From Luteimicrobium sp042670205 (GTDB lineage Bacteria; Actinomycetota; Actinomycetes; Actinomycetales; Cellulomonadaceae): DNA of 64,000 nt. Positions within the stretch are counted from its first letter, which is position 1; every line of letters starts with the position of its first letter. Under the pieces are notes generated by a model, which did not search any database, was not told where the DNA came from, and saw only the letters and a program-made list of their open reading frames with translations. Below, piece by piece: positions 25,618 to 34,421 of the stretch. Where the stretch lies: the NCBI RefSeq assembly GCF_042670205.1, contig NZ_JBHUWD010000017.1:1-64000 (forward strand), written 5' to 3'. Position numbers and translations under genes: made by a program.

Positions 25618-26295
25618 ATGACGCGCACCGCGACAGCGCACGACCCGGACCCCGCGCCGAGCTACTGGTACCCGCGCGACGGCTGGGGCGAGGCCGCCTC
25701 GCTCGACGCCGTCCGCCGGTTCCTGCGCGCCGACGAGGCCATGCGGCGCAAGCTCCAGCGCGACATGGACATGAACGAGACCGACCTGCGCGCCGTCCGG
25801 TACCTCGCCGCGGCGGAGAAGGACGGCCGCGCCGTCGCGCCGCGCGACCTCAGCCGGGCGCTCGGGATCTCGACCGCCTCGACCACCAAGCTGCTCGACC
25901 GGCTCGAGGCCGGCGGCCGCCTGCGCCGCGTCCAGCACCCCACCGACCGACGCGGCCTGCGGATCGAGCTCACCTCGCACGTGCACACCGAGGTGCACGA
26001 GACGCTCGGCTCCATGCACGCGCGGATGCGCGAGGTGGCCGCCGCCCTCCAGCCGGCCGAGTCGGCCGTCGTCGTCGCGTTCCTCGACGCGCTCGCCGAC
26101 GCCGTCCGGCCGGACCCCGCGAAGGCCGAGGACGCCGGCGAGCCCACCGCCGCCGGCGAGCCGGCCGCCGCCGGCGAGCCCGACGCCGCCGGGGCCACGA
26201 GCAGCGGCCGGACCGCGGGGACGCCCGAGGTCAGCGACCCGGGGAGCGCCGGACGTCCGGGATCGCGCCCTGGGCGTCGCGCAGCCGGCCGGTGA
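25618..26295 (+). CDS. MarR-family regulator, CrtR-like, of carotenoid operon
   Basis: A 225-residue protein: an N-terminal extension with SYWYPRDGWGE, then a MarR winged helix (LSRALGISTASTTKLLDRLE as recognition helices, wing RRVQHPTDRRGLR). It is divergent from idi over 56 bp. In Corynebacterium glutamicum a MarR-type CrtR repressor in the equivalent place responds to GGPP; the same role is inferred here. The C-terminal 60 residues are low-complexity with GEPxAA repeats and overlap the convergent gene by 65 bp. Confidence 0.8.
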   Translation: MTRTATAHDPDPAPSYWYPRDGWGEAASLDAVRRFLRADEAMRRKLQRDMDMNETDLRAVRYLAAAEKDGRAVAPRDLSRALGISTASTTKLLDRLEAGGRLRRVQHPTDRRGLRIELTSHVHTEVHETLGSMHARMREVAAALQPAESAVVVAFLDALADAVRPDPAKAEDAGEPTAAGEPAAAGEPDAAGATSSGRTAGTPEVSDPGSAGRPGSRPGRRAAGR

Positions 26296-26704
26296 GGGCC
26301 CGGAGCGCGTCGAGGTCGTCGTCGTCGAGCGCACCGCCGACGTAGGCCGCGATCGCCTCGGCGTGCCGGCGCCCGACCTCGCCCTGGACGCGCGCGCCCT
26401 CCTCCGTGAGCACGACGAGCGTGCCGCGCGCGTCGCCCGGCACGACCTCTCGGGCGACCAGCCCGCGCGCCTCCAGCCGGTCGACCATCCGCGACAGCGA
26501 GGGCTGGCTGAGCAGGCTCAGCGCGGCCAGGTCGCGCAGCCGGGCGGCGTGCCCGGGCCGCGACCGGAGCGTGAAGAGGACGTCGTACTCGCGGAACGAC
26601 ACGTCCTGCCAGATGGCGTCGGCGCCGAGCCGTCGGAGCACCGCGACCTGCGCCCGGAAGAGCGACTCCCAGGCCTCGACCGCGCGGCGCTCGTCGGGCG
26701 TCAC
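26231..26704 (-). CDS. MarR-family transcriptional regulator
   Basis: A 157-residue winged-helix protein with SLLSQPSLSRMVDRLEARGL as the recognition region and a wing rich in Val/Arg (VAREVVPGDARGT). GTG start two bases past the prenyl-transferase stop, so the two genes are probably cotranscribed. The target is unknown. The C-terminus overlaps the tail of the convergent CrtR-like gene. Confidence 0.85.
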   Translation of the reverse strand: MTPDERRAVEAWESLFRAQVAVLRRLGADAIWQDVSFREYDVLFTLRSRPGHAARLRDLAALSLLSQPSLSRMVDRLEARGLVAREVVPGDARGTLVVLTEEGARVQGEVGRRHAEAIAAYVGGALDDDDLDALRALTGRLRDAQGAIPDVRRSPGR

Positions 26705-26706
26705 GG

Positions 26707-27483
26707 CTACTTCCCGAGCCGGCGCTCGCGCGTCGAGTACGCGCGCAGCGCGCGCAGGTAGTCGACGCGGCGGAAGTCGGGCCAGTACGCCTCGCAGAAG
26801 TAGAACTCCGACTGCGCCGACTGCCACAGCAGGAAGCCGGACAGCCGCTGCTCCCCCGACGTGCGGATGAGGAGCTCGGGGTCGGGCTGGCCCTTGGTGT
26901 ACAGGTGGGCCTGGATGTGCTCGACGTCCAGGTCGTCGGCGACCTCGACGAGCGTCGCCCCCTCGGCCGCGCGGGTGCGCAGCAGGTCCCGCACGGCGTC
27001 GGCGATCTCGTGCCGCCCGCCGTAGCCGATCGCGACGTTGACCTGCAGACCGCCGTCGACGTGCGCCGTGCGGGCTACCGCCTCACGCAGCGCGTCGGCC
27101 GTGCTCGCGGGCAGCAGGTCGAGGCGGCCCATGACCCGCAGACGCCACCGGCCCGTGCGCTCGCCCGTGTCGGCGAGCTCCTGGACGGCGTCGTTGATGA
27201 TGTCGAGGAGGTCCTGCAGCTCGCTCGCGGGGCGGCCCAGGTTGTCGGTGGACAGCATCCACAGCGTGACGACCTCGATGCCGAGCTCCTCCGACCAGCC
27301 GAGGAACTCCTCGATCTTGTCGGCCCCGCGCCGGTGGCCGGTCGCAGCGGGCTCGCCGAACGACCGCGCCCAGCGCCGGTTGCCGTCGAGGATGACGCCG
27401 ACGTGCCGGGGCACGCTGCCGGCGGGCAGCGACCGCGCGAGACGCCGTTCGTAGACCCCGTACAGCACGTTCGGCAGCCGCAC
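26707..27483 (-). CDS. uppS: cis-isoprenyl diphosphate synthase (UppS family)
   Basis: A 258-residue cis-prenyltransferase. The catalytic Asp lies in VILDGNRRWAR, and the conserved C-terminal block is ELLIRTSGEQRLSGFLLWQS followed by EFYF. It makes a Z-polyprenyl diphosphate carrier for cell-wall synthesis; actinobacteria often have two paralogues of different product length, and which one this is cannot be told. GTG start. Confidence 0.9.
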   Translation of the reverse strand: MRLPNVLYGVYERRLARSLPAGSVPRHVGVILDGNRRWARSFGEPAATGHRRGADKIEEFLGWSEELGIEVVTLWMLSTDNLGRPASELQDLLDIINDAVQELADTGERTGRWRLRVMGRLDLLPASTADALREAVARTAHVDGGLQVNVAIGYGGRHEIADAVRDLLRTRAAEGATLVEVADDLDVEHIQAHLYTKGQPDPELLIRTSGEQRLSGFLLWQSAQSEFYFCEAYWPDFRRVDYLRALRAYSTRERRLGK

Positions 27484-27593
27484 GGGCCCTCCTCGCCGGT
27501 CGTCCGGGACCTGCGGGAGGCCCGGGTCGCATGTCGCTCACACCCGGGTGACACGGTACCCGAGGCAACACGCCCTCCCGTGCCGCTGGACCG

Positions 27594-27626
27594 CCTACGG
27601 AACCGTAACTTACGATGGCGTAGGTT
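27594..27626 (+). promoter_or_regulatory. Inverted repeats upstream of trhA
   Basis: AACTTACG-ATGG-CGTAGGTT (27607-27626) is a 20-bp inverted repeat with one mismatch. It overlaps CGTAA-C-TTACG (27604-27614), and CCTACG at 27594 pairs with CGTAGG at 27619. This is 48 bp before the TrhA start and looks like a TetR-type operator. The cognate regulator is not identified. Confidence 0.5.
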
Positions 27627-27674
27627 GACCGCACCGGTCCGCCGTCCGAGCGCCGCCCGACCCCAGGAGGCCCT

Positions 27675-28406
27675 GTGGCCCACCACGTCGACCCCGTCCG
27701 CGCGTCAGCCGTCCCCCTCCGCCTCGACGCGGTGACCGAGGCCGTGTCCGACGCCGCCGGCAACGTCGCGCGGATCGTCAAGCCCCGCCTGCGCGGCTGG
27801 ATCCACGCGGGCGCGTTCCCGCTCGTGCTCGCCGTGTCGATCGTCGTCGTGTGCCTCGCCCCCGCGGGCGCCCCGCGCTGGTCGTGCGCCGTCTTCGGGC
27901 TGAGCGCGTGCCTCCTGTTCGGCACCTCGGCGGTGTACCACCGCGGCACGTGGTCGCCGCGCGTGACCGCAGCGCTGCGCCGCGCCGACCACTCGAACAT
28001 CTTTCTCATCATCGCCGGCACCTACACGCCGCTGGCCGTGATGCTGCTGCCGCACGGCACCGCCGTCATGCTCCTCTGGATCGTGTGGTCCGGTGCCGTG
28101 CTCGGCCTGCTGGCACGGGTCTTCTGGCTGAGCGCACCGCGCTGGGTGTACGTGCCGATCTACGTGGCGCTCGGCTGGGTCGCGGTCGGGTTCTTCCCGC
28201 AGTTCTGGCGGACCGGCGGGCCGGCGGTCGTGTGGCTCGTCGCCGCCGGCGGGCTCGCGTACACGCTCGGGGCCGTCGTCTACGGCACCAAGCGCCCGAA
28301 CCCCAGCCCCCGCTGGTTCGGCTTCCACGAGGTCTTCCACGCGCTGACCGTCGTGGGGTTCGCGTGCCACGCCACCGCGATCACGATCGTCGCCGTCGCC
28401 GCCTGA
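27675..28406 (+). CDS. trhA: Hemolysin III / TrhA-family membrane protein
   Basis: A 243-residue seven-helix membrane protein of the hemolysin-III/PAQR family. The three conserved histidine sites are visible: SAVYHRGTW, RRADHSNIF and FHEVFHALTV, which bind zinc in related receptors. Proteins of this family (TrhA/YqfA) are linked to membrane energetics and lipid homeostasis rather than true haemolysis. GTG start with CAGGAGG upstream. Confidence 0.9.
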   Translation: MAHHVDPVRASAVPLRLDAVTEAVSDAAGNVARIVKPRLRGWIHAGAFPLVLAVSIVVVCLAPAGAPRWSCAVFGLSACLLFGTSAVYHRGTWSPRVTAALRRADHSNIFLIIAGTYTPLAVMLLPHGTAVMLLWIVWSGAVLGLLARVFWLSAPRWVYVPIYVALGWVAVGFFPQFWRTGGPAVVWLVAAGGLAYTLGAVVYGTKRPNPSPRWFGFHEVFHALTVVGFACHATAITIVAVAA

Positions 28407-28413
28407 CGACCGT

Positions 28414-29313
28414 TCAGCGCGGGACGACGACGTAGCGCCGGTTCACCAGGGACGGGTTCGCCGCGCGGACCTCGCCCAGGCACCGGGGGTCGAGCTCCAC
28501 GGTCACGCACCCGGGCTCCTCGCCGAGCTCGGCCAGGACGGCGCCATCGGGCCCGACGACCAGCGAACGCCCCAGCACGCCCGGCCCGCACTGCCCTACC
28601 CCGACGACGAACGTCGTGTTCTCGATCGCACGTGCGCGCAGCAGCGTGCGCCAGTGGTCGCCCTTGAGCTCGCGCTCGGCGGCGCGCCCCGCGCTCGACG
28701 GCGCCGCCCAGGCGGCCGGGACGAGGAGGACGTCGGCGCCCGCGTCGACGAGGCGGCGCGCCGACTCGGGGAAGCGCAGGTCGTAGCACGTGAGGACCCC
28801 GGCGAACAGGCCGGGCGACCGGGTCGTGCTGTCGGGAGCCCACGCCGTCCGGTCGAGGACGAGCGGCGGCGCGGCGGGGGCCCCCGCCTCCAGCCGGTCG
28901 GACTCCCGCTGCCCGAACGCGTCGTAGAGGTGCACCTTGCGGTACGCGCCGACGAGCGCGCCGTCCGACCCGACCCCGACGACGACGTTCACGGCCCGGG
29001 CGGGGTCCGCGCCCGGCACGGTGGTCCCGGCGACGATCGCCACGCCCGTGTCGCGCGCCGTGGCCCGCAGTCCCTCGACGAACCGCCCGTCGAGCGGCTC
29101 CGCCAGCTCGGGGTAGGGGCCGTGCGGGTCGAACGCGGACGCGTACTCGGGGAGCACGACGACGTGCGCGCCGTCGTCGGCGGCGTGGTGCACCGCCTCG
29201 CGCGCTCGCGCGAGGTTCGTGGCGCCGTCGCGCGTGGAGGCGACCTGCGCGAGCGTCAGCCGGAGCGCGACGGGCGCGGGCCGGTCCTCCGGCGCGGCAG
29301 GGACCTCGGGCAC
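28414..29313 (-). CDS. Carbon-nitrogen hydrolase (nitrilase superfamily)
   Basis: A 299-residue amidase of the nitrilase superfamily with the Glu-Lys-Cys triad: Glu in VLPEYASAF, Lys in YRKVHLYD and Cys in LTCYDLRFPE. It is similar to omega-amidase/Nit-type proteins that clear deaminated glutathione or glutamine by-products; the exact substrate is unknown. GTG start. It ends just beyond trhA, convergent, and is the last gene of a group starting at mca. Confidence 0.9.
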   Translation of the reverse strand: MPEVPAAPEDRPAPVALRLTLAQVASTRDGATNLARAREAVHHAADDGAHVVVLPEYASAFDPHGPYPELAEPLDGRFVEGLRATARDTGVAIVAGTTVPGADPARAVNVVVGVGSDGALVGAYRKVHLYDAFGQRESDRLEAGAPAAPPLVLDRTAWAPDSTTRSPGLFAGVLTCYDLRFPESARRLVDAGADVLLVPAAWAAPSSAGRAAERELKGDHWRTLLRARAIENTTFVVGVGQCGPGVLGRSLVVGPDGAVLAELGEEPGCVTVELDPRCLGEVRAANPSLVNRRYVVVPR

Positions 29314-29314
29314 G

Positions 29315-29686
29315 TCAGGAGCCGTCGCGCGGGCCGTCCGCGGCGTCGCCGGGTGCCCCCGGGTCGGAGCCGCTGCGCCGCCCGGACGCGTCGGGACCTC
29401 GCCACCCCTCGGGGTTCTGCGCGGTCGCGATGCCCGACGCCGGGCGGTCGTGCTCCGGCTCGAGCTCGCCGTCCTCGACCTTGCGTGCGTAGTTGCGGTT
29501 CATCCGCCGGAGCTGGCGCGCCATGAGCAGGCCGATCGCGATGCACGCGAGCGCCAGCAGCACCGACACCACGAAGAACGCGAAGCTGTCCTTGCCGCCG
29601 CCGCCCGTGGTCTCGAGGTCGTTGTCCGGCGCCGGCGTCACCGCCGCAGCGACGCGCCACGCCACCTCGACGACGTGCCCGGTCAT
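29315..29686 (-). CDS. Small single-pass membrane protein, function unknown
   Basis: A 123-residue protein with one strong membrane helix (about residues 33-56, FAFFVVSVLLALACIAIGLL), a short outside N-terminus and a charged cytoplasmic tail rich in Asp/Gly/Arg. It is the usual small companion of mca in actinobacteria. The ATG overlaps the mca stop (ATGA) and its own stop lies one base before the nitrilase gene start. Confidence 0.75.
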   Translation of the reverse strand: MTGHVVEVAWRVAAAVTPAPDNDLETTGGGGKDSFAFFVVSVLLALACIAIGLLMARQLRRMNRNYARKVEDGELEPEHDRPASGIATAQNPEGWRGPDASGRRSGSDPGAPGDAADGPRDGS

Positions 29687-30630
29687 GCTCGCTCCCCCGT
29701 CGTCGTGGCGGTGGCGCCCTCGCCGGTGCCCACCAGGTCGCGCACGCCGGCGAACAGGTCGTCCTCGGGCAGCGTCGTCGGGACGCGGGACTCCGCGAGC
29801 TCGTACTCCTCCCACGGCCAGACGTCGGCCTCGAGGTCACGGGGCACCTGGAAGAAGAAGCCCTCGGGGTCGATCTGGCTCGCATGGGCGACGAGCGCGG
29901 CGTCACGCTGGGGGAAGTACGCGGACACCTGGATGCGCGTCGTCACCGGGCGCTCGGGGATCTCGCGCGCGGCCCGCGACTCGATCCAGTCGCCGAACGG
30001 CGACACCAGCCCGAGGCCCTCCATGGCCTCGTGGACGGTGCGCATGCGCGCGAGCGAGAAGTCGTGGTTGTAGTACAGCTTGAAGACCTCCCACGGCGCG
30101 CCCGCGCCCGGGTAGCACGACGGGTCGCCGGCCTTCCGGAAGGCCTCGAACGCGACCTTGTGGCACATGATGTGGTCGGGGTGCGGGTAGCCGCCGCTCG
30201 GGTCGTACGTCGTCATGACGTGCGGCCGGAACTCCCGGACCAGCTCGACGAGGGGCCGCGCCGCGACGTCGAGCGGCTGCAGCCCGAACGAGCCCTCCGG
30301 GAGCGGCGGGAGCGGGTCGCCCTCGGGCAGGCCCGAGTCGACGAAGCCCAGCCACTGCTGCCGCACGCCCAGCGCCTCGCGGGCGCGCGCCATCTCGGAG
30401 CGGCGCAGTTCGCGCATGCCCTCGAGCGTCGTCGGGCCGGGGCCGAAGGACGGGTTGAGCACGTCGCCGCGCTCGCCACCGGTGCAGCTCACGACGAGGA
30501 CGTCGACGCCCTCGGCCGCGTAGCGGGCGGTGGTCGCGGCGCCCTTGCTGGACTCGTCGTCGGGGTGGGCGTGCACGGCCATGAGGCGCAGGCGCTCGGG
30601 GGCGCCACCGCTCTCGGGTGCGACGGACAC
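29683..30630 (-). CDS. mca: Mycothiol S-conjugate amidase Mca
   Basis: A 315-residue zinc amidase of the LmbE/PIG-L family. It cleaves mycothiol conjugates of electrophiles, releasing mercapturates for export. Zinc motif AHPDDE near the N-terminus and PHPDH in the middle; YFPQRDAALVAHASQIDPEG is typical of Mca rather than MshB. The frame extends upstream; the GTG at 30630 was chosen for its GGAG at suitable distance. It implies a mycothiol-making actinobacterium. Confidence 0.92.
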   Translation of the reverse strand: MSVAPESGGAPERLRLMAVHAHPDDESSKGAATTARYAAEGVDVLVVSCTGGERGDVLNPSFGPGPTTLEGMRELRRSEMARAREALGVRQQWLGFVDSGLPEGDPLPPLPEGSFGLQPLDVAARPLVELVREFRPHVMTTYDPSGGYPHPDHIMCHKVAFEAFRKAGDPSCYPGAGAPWEVFKLYYNHDFSLARMRTVHEAMEGLGLVSPFGDWIESRAAREIPERPVTTRIQVSAYFPQRDAALVAHASQIDPEGFFFQVPRDLEADVWPWEEYELAESRVPTTLPEDDLFAGVRDLVGTGEGATATTTGERA

Positions 30631-30740
30631 GTGCGGCTCCAAAGGACGGCGGGCTCCCGACGACGCGCCGGGGCCCGGGCAGGCTGGCGGGACGGACCCA
30701 CCTGGGAACACCGTCGAGGATAGTCGGAGACAATGGGTCC

Positions 30741-31142
30741 ATGACCGCCACCACGCTCCCCCCGGGACGGTACGGCCCTGCGCCAGCCCGGCGCGGACGA
30801 CGCCGGACCGTCACCATCGTCGTGCTGTCCGTCGTGGCGGCCGCCGCGGTCGCGGTGCTCGTGTGGTTCGGGCTCGCCAAGAGCACCGGGGTGACCGTCG
30901 AGACGTACGGCTACTCGGTGAAGGACGCTCAGAGCGTGTCCGTCACCTTCAGCGTGACGACCAAGCCCGGCACGCCCGTGGTGTGCACGCTCGAGGCCCT
31001 CAACGACGCGCACGCGCAGGTGGGGAGCAAGGACGTGAGGATTCCCACCGCTGACCAGCAGGTCATGCGGTACACCGCGACGGTCGCGACGGCGGAGCGC
31101 GCCGTGACCGGTGTGGCCGACTCCTGCCGCGTCGCCGGCTGA
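30741..31142 (+). CDS. DUF4307 membrane protein
   Basis: A 133-residue protein with a basic N-terminus, one membrane helix (VVLSVVAAAAVAVLVWFGLA, about residues 27-46) and a small outside beta-rich domain ending in a Cys. This is the DUF4307 family, typically found between mca and greA as here. No function is established. Confidence 0.85.
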   Translation: MTATTLPPGRYGPAPARRGRRRTVTIVVLSVVAAAAVAVLVWFGLAKSTGVTVETYGYSVKDAQSVSVTFSVTTKPGTPVVCTLEALNDAHAQVGSKDVRIPTADQQVMRYTATVATAERAVTGVADSCRVAG

Positions 31143-31417
31143 CCCGGCGCCCCGCACGAGCGCCAGTGCGGGGTGGCGCGCCGCTCGCGCCGACACCCCG
31201 CGAACCGGAGATCCGGTCCAGCGGCGTCCGATTTGATATCCTTGGCAATTCAGCGCGTGCCGCTCACGTCGGCGCCCGTGCCGCGACCGTCCGGTCTCCC
31301 GAGCTCTCGCTCCGGTCCCGGGTCGCCCGCGGTCACGAGCCGGCAGAGCTGCACGCGTGATTCTCATCACCTCGCGGAGACCCCGCGACGACACGCTCTC
31401 GCAGGAAGGAGCGAACC

Positions 31418-31900
31418 GTGACCGACACCTCCGTCACCTGGCTGACCCAGGAGGCCCACGACAGGCTCCAGGCCGAGCTCGAGCGCCTCTCCGGCCCCGG
31501 GCGCACCGAGATCGCGGAGCGCATCGCCGCCGCGCGCGACGAGGGCGACCTCAAGGAGAACGGCGGCTACCACGCCGCGCGCGAGGAGCAGGCCAAGAAC
31601 GAGGCCCGGATCCGCGAGCTCACCGAGAAGCTCCGCACCGCCCAGATCGGCACGCCGCCCGACGACGGCACCGTCGAGCCCGGCATGCTCGTCACCGCCA
31701 AGGTGGCGGGCGACGAGATGGTGTTCCTCCTCGGTTCGCGCGAGATCGCCGGCACCACCGACATCGACGTGTTCTCGCCGGGCTCCGCGCTCGGCGCCGC
31801 GATCAACGGCAAGTCCGTCGGCGACTCGACGAGCTACACCGCGCCCAACGGCAACGAGATCCCGGTCGAGATCGTCGACGCCAAGCCCTTCCAGGGCTGA
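31418..31900 (+). CDS. greA: Transcription elongation factor GreA
   Basis: A 160-residue GreA: an N-terminal coiled-coil (about residues 10-75, with EGDLKENGGYHAAREEQ, the tip acidic residues that enter the polymerase channel) and a C-terminal FKBP-like domain. It stimulates RNA polymerase to cleave backtracked transcripts. GTG start with GAAGGAG upstream. The 275-bp gap before it holds no gene that I can see. Confidence 0.95.
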   Translation: MTDTSVTWLTQEAHDRLQAELERLSGPGRTEIAERIAAARDEGDLKENGGYHAAREEQAKNEARIRELTEKLRTAQIGTPPDDGTVEPGMLVTAKVAGDEMVFLLGSREIAGTTDIDVFSPGSALGAAINGKSVGDSTSYTAPNGNEIPVEIVDAKPFQG

Positions 31901-31921
31901 GCACCAGCACCCGCACCACCC

Positions 31922-31961
31922 CGACGCCCGGCACCCTCCACGCGGAGGTGGCCGGGCGTCG
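31922..31961 (+). terminator. greA terminator hairpin
   Basis: CGACGCCCGGC pairs with GCCGGGCGTCG (11 bp); inside, after a 2x2 internal loop, CCTCC pairs with GGAGG around ACGC. It begins 22 bp after the greA stop. It is followed by TCGTGCG rather than a T-run, which is usual for actinobacterial terminators. Confidence 0.7.
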
Positions 31962-32020
31962 TCGTGCGCGGGCCCCGTCTCCCCGTGCCGCCTCCGGTCC
32001 CGGAGGGGCGGGCGTAAACT

Positions 32021-32038
32021 GCTTGGCATATTGCAAGC
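32021..32038. promoter_or_regulatory. MarR-type palindrome upstream of MFS gene
   Basis: GCTTGGCATATTGCAAGC is an 18-bp near-palindrome (GCTTG/CAAGC arms, AT-rich centre) 52 bp before the MFS start, in otherwise very GC-rich DNA. The MarR gene downstream of the MFS gene is the natural candidate to bind it. Confidence 0.55.
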
Positions 32039-32090
32039 ACCTGGGGCGCTGCCGTGCCGCCGCGCCTCGTCGTCGCTCCCCCGGAGACTC

Positions 32091-33938
32091 GTGAACTCGC
32101 GCTCGCTCTTCCTGCCCAAGGACCACCCCCGCTACAAGTGGGTCGCGCTGTCCAACACCACGCTCGGCATGCTCATGGCGACCATCAACGCCTCGATCGT
32201 GCTGATCTCGCTTCCCGCGATCTTCAAGGGCATCGACCTCGACCCGCTCCAGGCGGGCAACGTCAGCTACCTGCTGTGGATCCTCATGGGCTACATGCTC
32301 GTGACGGCCGTGCTCGTGACGAGCTTCGGACGCCTCGGCGACATGTTCGGCCGCGTCCGGATCTACAACCTGGGCTTCGTCGTCTTCACGGTCGGCTCGA
32401 TCGCGCTGTCGTTCGACCCGTTCCACGGCGGGCACGGCGCGATGTGGCTGATCGTGTGGCGCATCGTCCAGGGCGTGGGCGGCGCGATGCTCTTCGCGAA
32501 CTCGACGGCGATCATCACCGACGCGTTCCCCGCGGACCGCCGCGGCATGGCCCTCGGCATCAACCAGGTCGCGGCGATCGCGGGATCGTTCATCGGTCTG
32601 CTCGTGGGCGGCCTGCTGGCGGTCGTGGACTGGCGCGCGGTGTTCTGGGTGAGCGTGCCGATCGGCATCATCGGGACGATCTGGTCGTACCGCTCGCTGC
32701 ACGAGACCGGCCAGAAGAACCCCGGCCGCCTCGACTGGGCCGGGAACGTGACGTTCGCGCTGGGCCTGACCGCCCTGCTGACCGGCATCACCTACGGCAT
32801 CCAGCCCTACGGCGGCCACCCGACCGGCTGGACCAACCCGTGGGTGCTCAGCGCGATCATCGGCGGCCTCGTGCTGCTGGTCGCCTTCGTGCTGGTCGAG
32901 CTCCGCGTGACGGCCCCGATGCTCGACATGCGCCTGTTCCGCATCCGCGCGTTCTCGATGGGCAACCTCGCCGGCCTGCTCGCGTCCATCGGCCGCGGCG
33001 GCCTCCAGTTCATGCTCATCATCTGGCTGCAGGGGATCTGGCTTCCCCGCCACGGCTTCAACTACGAGGACACCCCGCTCTGGGCCGGCATCTACCTCCT
33101 GCCGATCACCATCGGGTTCCTGCTCGCCGGCCCGCTGTCCGGGACGCTGTCCGACCGGTTCGGGGCGCGCGGCTTCGCGTCCGGCGGCCTGCTCCTCGTC
33201 GCGGCGACGTTCGTCGCGCTGATCTTCCTGCCGGTGAACTTCGAGTACTGGCAGTTCGCGATCATCACCCTGCTGTCCGGCATCGGCTCAGGCATGTTCG
33301 GTGCTCCGAACCGGTCCGCGATCATGAACGCCGTCCCGGCGAGCGAGCGCGGCGCAGCGTCGGGCGTGGCCGGCACCGTGCAGAACGCCGGCTCGTCGCT
33401 GTCGATCGGCGTGTTCTTCTCGCTCATGGTCGTGGGCCTCGCCTCGACCCTCCCCGACGCCCTGCGCACGGGCCTCACCGAGCACCACGTGCCGACGCAG
33501 GTCGCCGACCAGATCGCCCAGCTCCCGCCCGTCGGCAGCCTGTTCGCCGCGTTCCTCGGCTACAACCCGATCCAGTCGCTGCTCGGCTCCGACACGCTGT
33601 CCCAGCTCCCCCAGGCCGACCAGGACGCGCTCGTCGGCAAGGAGTTCTTCCCCCAGCTCATCTCGGACGCGTTCCACCACGGCCTCGTCGTCGTGTTCAC
33701 CGTCGCCGCCGCCATGTCGCTCGTGGGCGCGGTCGCGTCCCTGTTCCGCGGCAAGCGCTACGTGCACGACGACGGCACCCGCGCGGCGGCCCCCGGCTCG
33801 CCCGACGCCGTGGTCGAGCCGGGCGGGGGTACAGCCGTCGCGGCGGCCGTCTCCCCCGCAGCGGAGGACGCCGCCGTCACCGCCGCCCGCTCCGGACTCG
33901 GCGACGGAGACCACCGCGTGGGAGGATCGCCCGCGTGA
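32091..33938 (+). CDS. MFS drug efflux transporter (DHA2, 14-TM type)
   Basis: A 615-residue major-facilitator exporter with about 14 membrane helices. SFGRLGDMFGRVR is the motif-A loop, and the GGAMLFANSTAIITDAFP region with GMALGINQVAAIAG is typical of the EmrB/QacA subfamily. The C-terminal 60 residues are an Ala/Gly-rich cytoplasmic tail. The frame opens 20 codons earlier in the promoter palindrome; the GTG at 32091 with CGGAG upstream is preferred. The stop overlaps the downstream MarR start. Confidence 0.88.
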   Translation: MNSRSLFLPKDHPRYKWVALSNTTLGMLMATINASIVLISLPAIFKGIDLDPLQAGNVSYLLWILMGYMLVTAVLVTSFGRLGDMFGRVRIYNLGFVVFTVGSIALSFDPFHGGHGAMWLIVWRIVQGVGGAMLFANSTAIITDAFPADRRGMALGINQVAAIAGSFIGLLVGGLLAVVDWRAVFWVSVPIGIIGTIWSYRSLHETGQKNPGRLDWAGNVTFALGLTALLTGITYGIQPYGGHPTGWTNPWVLSAIIGGLVLLVAFVLVELRVTAPMLDMRLFRIRAFSMGNLAGLLASIGRGGLQFMLIIWLQGIWLPRHGFNYEDTPLWAGIYLLPITIGFLLAGPLSGTLSDRFGARGFASGGLLLVAATFVALIFLPVNFEYWQFAIITLLSGIGSGMFGAPNRSAIMNAVPASERGAASGVAGTVQNAGSSLSIGVFFSLMVVGLASTLPDALRTGLTEHHVPTQVADQIAQLPPVGSLFAAFLGYNPIQSLLGSDTLSQLPQADQDALVGKEFFPQLISDAFHHGLVVVFTVAAAMSLVGAVASLFRGKRYVHDDGTRAAAPGSPDAVVEPGGGTAVAAAVSPAAEDAAVTAARSGLGDGDHRVGGSPA

Positions 33939-34372
33939 GCACCAGCCCCGACCCGGCGGACGTCGCCGGCCGCCTCGCGATCGTCGTCGGACGCGTCGCA
34001 CGGCGCATCCGCCCGACCCACGGCGACCTGTCCGCCGGCCACTTCTCGACGCTGGCGACGATCGAGCGCCTCGGGCCGCAGCGCCCGAGCGACCTCGCAC
34101 GCGTCGAACGGGTCGGCGCGCCCGCGATGACGCGCATCGTGGCCCTGCTGGAGTCCCGCGGCCTCCTCGAGCGCAGCGCCTCGCCCGACGACGCCCGGTC
34201 CGTCCTCCTGCACCTCACCGAGGACGGGAACCGCGTCGTCCAGGAGGTGCGCGACGAGCGTGCGGGGATCGTCGGCGAGCTGATCGCCGGTCTCGACGCG
34301 GACGAGCTGCGCGCGGTCGACGCGGCGCTCGAGCCGCTGCTCAAGGTGGCCCGCGCCGCGACCGAGCGCTGA
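33935..34372 (+). CDS. MarR-family regulator of MFS exporter
   Basis: A 145-residue winged-helix protein (RPSDLARVERVGAPAMTRIV as the recognition region; wing LLERSASPDDARS). The GTG overlaps the MFS stop by four bases, so the two are cotranscribed. It probably represses the operon through the palindrome at 32021 and is released by a drug-like ligand. Confidence 0.9.
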   Translation: MSTSPDPADVAGRLAIVVGRVARRIRPTHGDLSAGHFSTLATIERLGPQRPSDLARVERVGAPAMTRIVALLESRGLLERSASPDDARSVLLHLTEDGNRVVQEVRDERAGIVGELIAGLDADELRAVDAALEPLLKVARAATER

Positions 34373-34421
34373 CCCGCCGCCCGACCCCTCCGCGCGGCCT
34401 ACCTCGCGAAGCAGTCCGGGC

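Noticed and set aside
31143..31417. Possible small RNA or tRNA gene in the gap before greA
   Set aside because: No cloverleaf or recognisable RNA could be drawn. It is treated as promoter and leader sequence of unknown detail.
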